From Firmicutes bacterium UBA4882 (GTDB lineage Bacteria; Bacillota; UBA4882), in NCBI GenBank assembly GCA_002399265.1, contig DHDG01000016.1, positions 4,055-13,935 on the forward strand: DNA of 9,881 bases, written 5' to 3'. This document shows positions 6,340-9,881 of this stretch, in pieces. Below the pieces are notes generated by a model that was not told where the DNA came from, ran no database searches, and was given only the letters and a program-made list of their open reading frames with translations. How positions within the stretch are numbered: position 1 is the first letter of the stretch; every line of letters begins with the position of its first letter. A program made the translations under genes and the position numbers.

Positions 6340-7897
6340 GGAGAAACAGATTTTTGCGCAAAATGAGGCCCGAGTTCATGCCATGCTTCTGAAAGTTAGT
6401 TGGGGCGGAGTTGTAGTAGGTGTTCTAATGCTATTGGGCATCAAGGTCGCTGGTTTGTCAGACATGCTTACTGTTAACCAGATCATAGGTGCTGCAATAG
6501 CGGGGTTGCTCTTATTTGGATTGCCCACTGTTTGCCTAAAGAGCAACATCCTGATGAATGTGATGAAGTATCTATTAATTGCCTCTTCAGTTATCTTTGT
6601 TACGGTGTTGTGTTATTTCTTGCCTCAGCTGAATGAGTCCTTCACTTTCTATTATTATGCTGTTGTCGTCACCGCACTGTATTTGGATCCGGCATTAGCC
6701 TTATTTTCAGCCATATTATCAATATGCGGGAACATCTTTTTGGTGTTGGTCCATCCGCAGTTAATACCGGCAGTCTCTGCTCCAGGCGTGTTTGGTGCAC
6801 GCTTTCTTTCGTTTGCGCTGGCTGCCGCCGGAGTATATTGTTTCATCCGACTGGCGCGCAATCTGGTCAGAAAGGTTGCCAATCAGCAAAGCAGTCTTTT
6901 CTCGATGAATCAATACCTGAGGAATTTGATGGGTCAGATTGCTGATGCTTCCAGCAACTTGGCTGCTTCCGGCGAGGAATTGCTGGCCAATGCTGAGGAG
7001 ACAGGTGCCGCAATTGAGGAGATTTCCTCCGCCACTACAGATATGGCGAAAGGGGCAGATTTGACCGGATCGCACGCGCGGCGGACTGCTGAGATTATTT
7101 CTAGCTATGCTACTGTATCTCAAGAAGTCGCCAGTTCCGCACAGAGTTCTCAGGAGGTTGCGGATGAAATGCGCCAGGCCGCAATGCGAGGGACAGAAGC
7201 CGTGCGTACGCTTATCGGCGTGATGAATAAAGTTGCTGATGCTATTACCCAAGCCGAAATTTCGGTTCAAGAACTGGCAACTCACTCAGGGCAGATTGAG
7301 GCGTCTAATAAGGCTTTGGATGATATTGCGAAACAGATCAACATGTTTGCGCTGAACGCCACGATTGAAGCATCGCGGACCGGCAATAACGGGCAGGGGT
7401 TCTCCGTGATTGCCAATGAAATCAGCAAGATGTCCCGGAGCTCGCATGAAATGCTCGGAAAAGTCACTTCGTCGTTGTTTAGAGTTAAAGAGAAAATTGA
7501 TGCGACGACCGCCGTTTTCGCAACCTCTCATGCAGAGGCGAGCAGAGGTGTGGAATTGGGAAGTGGTTTGACAGATATTTTTGAAGACCTGCTTGAGAAG
7601 GCAAATGCAGCCAATGACAGTTTAGGTTCAATTAATGAATCTATTCAGAGTCAGTTCTCTTCCTTGGCTAACATACAGAATTCTTCGGAAGAATTGGCAA
7701 CTGTAGCGGAAAAGAACGCCGCCAGTGCCAATATGGTGGCGAGCGTTACTGAAGAGACAGCCGCTGCGGTTGAGTATGTTACCCGGTCGGCAATGGAGCT
7801 CACCCGCATTTCGGAGAGTCTGAGCCAGAGTATACCGACAGCCAAAATGTTTGATGAGTGGCAGCCTGATGATAGTAATGAAAAGGCATCGCAGTAG
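6338..7897 (+). CDS. Methyl-accepting chemotaxis protein, multi-spanning membrane type without evident HAMP
   Basis: Predicted chemoreceptor that would control CheA through CheW. It has 519 residues. About six hydrophobic segments lie in residues 20-172 (near 20-38, 46-65, 76-97, 104-117, 120-138, 152-171) joined by short loops, so there is no sizeable extracellular ligand domain. From about 180 the protein is a long Ala/Ser/Glu-rich coiled coil without a recognisable HAMP. The signalling hairpin tip lies at about 327-372: QINMFALNATIEASRTGNNG, then GFSVIANEISKMS. The residues that contact CheA/CheW in E. coli Tsr appear kept (Leu339, Asn340, Glu344, Arg347), though the tip departs from the usual QTNLLALNAAIEAARAGE. 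No CheR-binding pentapeptide ends the protein. ATG 6338 follows TAAGGAGGT by four bases. It stands alone between two terminators; its stimulus cannot be told and may be sensed within the membrane or via the electron transport state. Confidence 0.88.
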   Translation: MEKQIFAQNEARVHAMLLKVSWGGVVVGVLMLLGIKVAGLSDMLTVNQIIGAAIAGLLLFGLPTVCLKSNILMNVMKYLLIASSVIFVTVLCYFLPQLNESFTFYYYAVVVTALYLDPALALFSAILSICGNIFLVLVHPQLIPAVSAPGVFGARFLSFALAAAGVYCFIRLARNLVRKVANQQSSLFSMNQYLRNLMGQIADASSNLAASGEELLANAEETGAAIEEISSATTDMAKGADLTGSHARRTAEIISSYATVSQEVASSAQSSQEVADEMRQAAMRGTEAVRTLIGVMNKVADAITQAEISVQELATHSGQIEASNKALDDIAKQINMFALNATIEASRTGNNGQGFSVIANEISKMSRSSHEMLGKVTSSLFRVKEKIDATTAVFATSHAEASRGVELGSGLTDIFEDLLEKANAANDSLGSINESIQSQFSSLANIQNSSEELATVAEKNAASANMVASVTEETAAAVEYVTRSAMELTRISESLSQSIPTAKMFDEWQPDDSNEKASQ

Positions 7898-7936
7898 AAG
7901 TTTTGCAGCATCATCAAGTTGTTGCGAAGTAATGAG

Positions 7937-7965
7937 GGGCTCCCAACTGTTGCAGTTGGGAGCCC
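7937..7965 (+). terminator. Strong hairpin terminator after the chemoreceptor gene
   Basis: A perfect 13-bp stem, GGGCTCCCAACTG with CAGTTGGGAGCCC, closes a three-base loop TTG. It is followed by ATTATTATCTTTG, only moderately T-rich, so termination is likely but not textbook. It lies 39 bases after the stop codon. Confidence 0.75.
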
Positions 7966-7992
7966 ATTATTATCTTTGTCGACATTTTGACG

Positions 7993-8092
7993 GAGACGTG
8001 GGGGGGACGGAGACATGGGGACGGTTCATCTGTTTCGCCCGCGAGTTGTGTCCTTACGTTGGGGCGAGACAGATGAACCGTCCCCACGTCTC
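7993..8092. repeat. REP/MITE-like long imperfect palindrome
   Basis: Arms at 8010-8040 and 8062-8092 match as inverted repeats in 29 of 31 bases around a 21-base loop; the core is GGGGACGGTTCATCTGT. An extra copy of the terminal motif GAGACGTGGGG at 7993-8003, followed by a run of G, precedes the left arm and matches the right terminus exactly, so the left end is partly duplicated. It sits between convergent gene ends, the usual place for such elements. No transposase lies in the window. From memory, GGGGACGGTTC-type palindromes recur widely in Firmicute genomes; copy number here cannot be judged. It may also stop transcription from both sides. Confidence 0.8.
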
Positions 8093-8114
8093 TTGCTTAG
8101 CGACGAGGTAAACT

Positions 8115-9545
8115 CTATAGCTCAGAACAAGCCGCCACAGCTTCTGTACTGAGGGTTCCTGCTTTAATGCTTTCCGCCATACGAATCATGGTACGCAAGG
8201 CAAAACCGGCGGATGTAACCTCAGAACCGTAGATGAACAGAAAAGGTGGCTTGCCTTTAAAGAACTCATAGGACTGATATTGATGGGTTAATTGATCGCG
8301 TTTGCCGGTGTGCGGTTCCGGCCCTATCTGGGCAATTAGATTAGCTAAAGCATCGCCGTGATAGTTGATCTCCAGTAAGGCCCCAGCAATGTAGACATTG
8401 TCCAATTTGCTCAGGCGTCCTGAAATGGCATATTTTAAGAGCGTTTTTTCGACTTCGTCGCGCATTTTTCCGATTAGCTTGTTCGGATCAAACGCCTTCT
8501 TTTCTGAGGCGTTTAACAAGTCATATTCGTGGTAGAAGCGACCGAATTTAACGCAGAATACGATCGGCAGATAATACAGGAAAGTGCGGTCTTTTTCATG
8601 CATGCCGGTAAGAACGACTCCGGCCAGCATATTCAGGGTATGCTGCAGGGATTTCAGGAAGTCGGGGCGCTCAAAGAGGTTCCAGCGAGCCCGGTTCCTG
8701 AGGACAGAGGTCAGTACGTTAATATTCACGGTAGGGTCAACATCGTTTTCACGAGTACCGATCCACGTCATTATGCCGCCATTTTCGGGATCCAGACCAT
8801 TGATTGTAAGACGCGCCTTGTGGCGTGATTCCGGTAATGCTTGGAACTCGGTGATCAGATCGAGAAAGGCCGGATTATCTACAGCTTTCTTAATACGCTG
8901 AACCAGTTCAGTCGGGATTTCTTTTATACGGCCGCCTGGATTGGTTTCGGTCAATTTCAGGAAATAATCAAAAGCCACCAAATTGCCATATGTACAATCA
9001 GTATCCGCATCAATTTTCCATGAGCTGATTTGGCGATAGATCGGTGAGGCGGGATCCATGTGCAGATCATTGGGTGGGAAGAAATTAATAATCTCAACTT
9101 CGCCGGCATCGGTTTGGTAAGGTTCCAGGTTTCCGATCATATTTTTCAGAATCGAAGCGCTGGTGCGATAGATTCGATTGAACAAATCATCGCTGACAAT
9201 ATCGGGCATATCCGTCAGAATGGTCAGTAGCGCTTCCAGAATGAAAATGTCATTAAAGAACGTATGAAACGTGGAACATGACCGGCTGCTCAGATTCAGC
9301 CTCCTGGAAAGGTTACGGTCGGTCAGACGCTGCCATAAGAAAAACGGTCTGATCAGAAAAGAGGCTACTAGTTTATTCCGCAACCCCGGACGAAACTTGA
9401 AATAAAGCAACTGGTCACGGAACGTAAAACTCGGGTCACCGCATAGCATAATTTGAAGATGGGTAGGCAAATACTCCTGAGTCTCGTAGGTGTTTATGAT
9501 GTCTTCGCAACAACTGACTATGACCTTCTTGAGATTCTCGTGCAA
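8115..9545 (-). CDS. Unrecognised protein, possibly alpha/alpha-toroid (terpenoid-cyclase-like) fold
   Basis: About 476 residues from TTG 9545. No signal peptide or clear membrane helix is seen; the composition is that of a soluble, largely helical protein. Two aspartate-rich motifs stand out: IDADTDCTYGNLVAF (DADTD at 179-183) and NDVDPTVNINVL (DVDP at 268-271). The second resembles the DVDDTA acid motif of squalene-hopene-type cyclases but with Pro for the last Asp. Later segments FLYYLP (about 323-328) and FIYGSEVTSAGFALRTM also recall toroid proteins related to prenyltransferase/squalene-oxidase repeats. The fold is my inference from motif resemblance; function is unknown. An in-frame GTG at 9563 would add six residues, but the AAAGGAG at 9560-9554 lies inside that extension and seven bases before the TTG, so TTG is preferred. 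It is a single gene, convergent with the receptor gene. Confidence 0.85.
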   Translation of the reverse strand: MHENLKKVIVSCCEDIINTYETQEYLPTHLQIMLCGDPSFTFRDQLLYFKFRPGLRNKLVASFLIRPFFLWQRLTDRNLSRRLNLSSRSCSTFHTFFNDIFILEALLTILTDMPDIVSDDLFNRIYRTSASILKNMIGNLEPYQTDAGEVEIINFFPPNDLHMDPASPIYRQISSWKIDADTDCTYGNLVAFDYFLKLTETNPGGRIKEIPTELVQRIKKAVDNPAFLDLITEFQALPESRHKARLTINGLDPENGGIMTWIGTRENDVDPTVNINVLTSVLRNRARWNLFERPDFLKSLQHTLNMLAGVVLTGMHEKDRTFLYYLPIVFCVKFGRFYHEYDLLNASEKKAFDPNKLIGKMRDEVEKTLLKYAISGRLSKLDNVYIAGALLEINYHGDALANLIAQIGPEPHTGKRDQLTHQYQSYEFFKGKPPFLFIYGSEVTSAGFALRTMIRMAESIKAGTLSTEAVAACSEL

Positions 9546-9560
9546 ATTAGTCGCTCCTTT
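9543..9560 (-). promoter_or_regulatory. Ribosome binding site deciding a TTG start
   Basis: On the minus strand AAAGGAG, seven bases, then TTG. The spacing is ideal, whereas the upstream GTG at 9563-9561 immediately abuts this site and has no comparable motif before it. Confidence 0.7.
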
Positions 9561-9769
9561 CACTTGGTCGCAAATTACCGGATGGGCCGGCGTCTTAATA
9601 GAGCAGCTGCCGGTATGCGGACAAAACCAACTCTTTTTATTCGCGAGAAGTTCATTTTTATCCTGCCCGTGGAGTAATAATGTAAAATGTCCAAAAGATA
9701 ATAGAGTGTCAATGTTAGGACAAAATGTTCCGTCTGCTGCGCGCTGTCATTTTTGGATCGTGTTGCCGG
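9546..9769. other. Intergenic region between the minus-strand gene and the tRNA promoter
   Basis: No convincing gene is seen. On the minus strand a TTGACA at 9712-9707 could be the -35 of the minus-strand gene, but the hexamer 17 bases on (CATTTT) matches the -10 consensus at only three positions. A promoter in this stretch is expected; its place is not settled by the sequence. The transcript would have a leader of about 130 bases. Confidence 0.35.
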
Positions 9770-9798
9770 TTGACACAGATGCGCTGTTATGATATTCT
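9770..9798 (+). promoter_or_regulatory. Sigma-70-type promoter of the tRNA-Gly gene
   Basis: Perfect -35 TTGACA (9770-9775), a 17-base spacer and -10 TATTCT (9793-9798) preceded by TGA, an extended -10. Transcription would begin near 9805, about 14 bases before the tRNA. Confidence 0.8.
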
Positions 9799-9818
9799 TA
9801 ATTGTGCGATCCATGTTT

Positions 9819-9881
<63 letters not shown>

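Noticed and set aside
7851..8111. Plus-strand frame running through the terminator and palindrome
   Set aside because: It starts inside the receptor gene in another frame and reads through a terminator hairpin and a repeat; composition is not protein-like.
8529..8901. Plus-strand frames opposite the minus-strand gene
   Set aside because: They are antisense to a longer frame with its own ribosome site and coherent motifs, and have no recognisable domains.
9453..9792. Plus-strand frames across the start of the minus-strand gene and up to the tRNA promoter
   Set aside because: They overlap the start and ribosome site of the minus-strand gene and run into the tRNA promoter; no Shine-Dalgarno or domain supports them.

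Overview
The window is bacterial chromosome dominated by the tail end of a type II fatty-acid synthesis operon. Reading left to right on the plus strand it holds fabG (5' end cut off by the window edge), fabF, accB, fabZ, accC, accD and accA. The order fabG-fabF-accB-fabZ-accC-accD-accA is the one known from Firmicutes such as streptococci and clostridia. Together with Gram-positive style Shine-Dalgarno sites (AAGGAGGT, GAGGTGAT, AAAGGAG), this points to a Firmicute. The moderate base composition and a long inverted repeat of a type I associate with Sporomusa-like genomes make a Negativicute plausible, but that last step is a guess.

Region 1 (1-6200): the seven genes are tightly packed, with gaps of a few bases or short overlaps except for 57 bases before accD, and read as one transcript. 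AccC biotinylates-and-carboxylates: it loads CO2 onto the biotin carried by AccB. AccD and AccA transfer the carboxyl group to acetyl-CoA to give malonyl-CoA. FabF condenses malonyl-ACP with the growing acyl-ACP, FabG reduces the 3-keto group and FabZ removes water. Only the enoyl reductase, FabD, FabH and ACP steps are not in view, probably lying upstream. A rho-independent terminator follows accA directly.

Region 2 (6201-7980): a separate gene for an unusual methyl-accepting chemotaxis protein with about six membrane helices, no extracellular sensor domain and no recognisable HAMP. Its leader contains three 33-bp tandem repeats, and the last repeat supplies the ribosome binding site. A strong GC-rich hairpin follows the gene.

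Region 3 (7981-8114): a convergent intergenic space holding a 31-bp-arm imperfect palindrome that looks like a REP/MITE-type repeat.

Region 4 (8115-9881): a minus-strand gene for an unrecognised protein of about 476 residues with aspartate-rich motifs reminiscent of alpha/alpha-toroid (terpenoid-cyclase-like) proteins, starting most likely at TTG. It is followed by a divergently placed plus-strand tRNA-Gly(UCC) with a clear promoter, cut by the window end. I did not find a clearly new defence or mobile system; the most unusual items are the repeat-derived leader of the receptor gene and the minus-strand protein.
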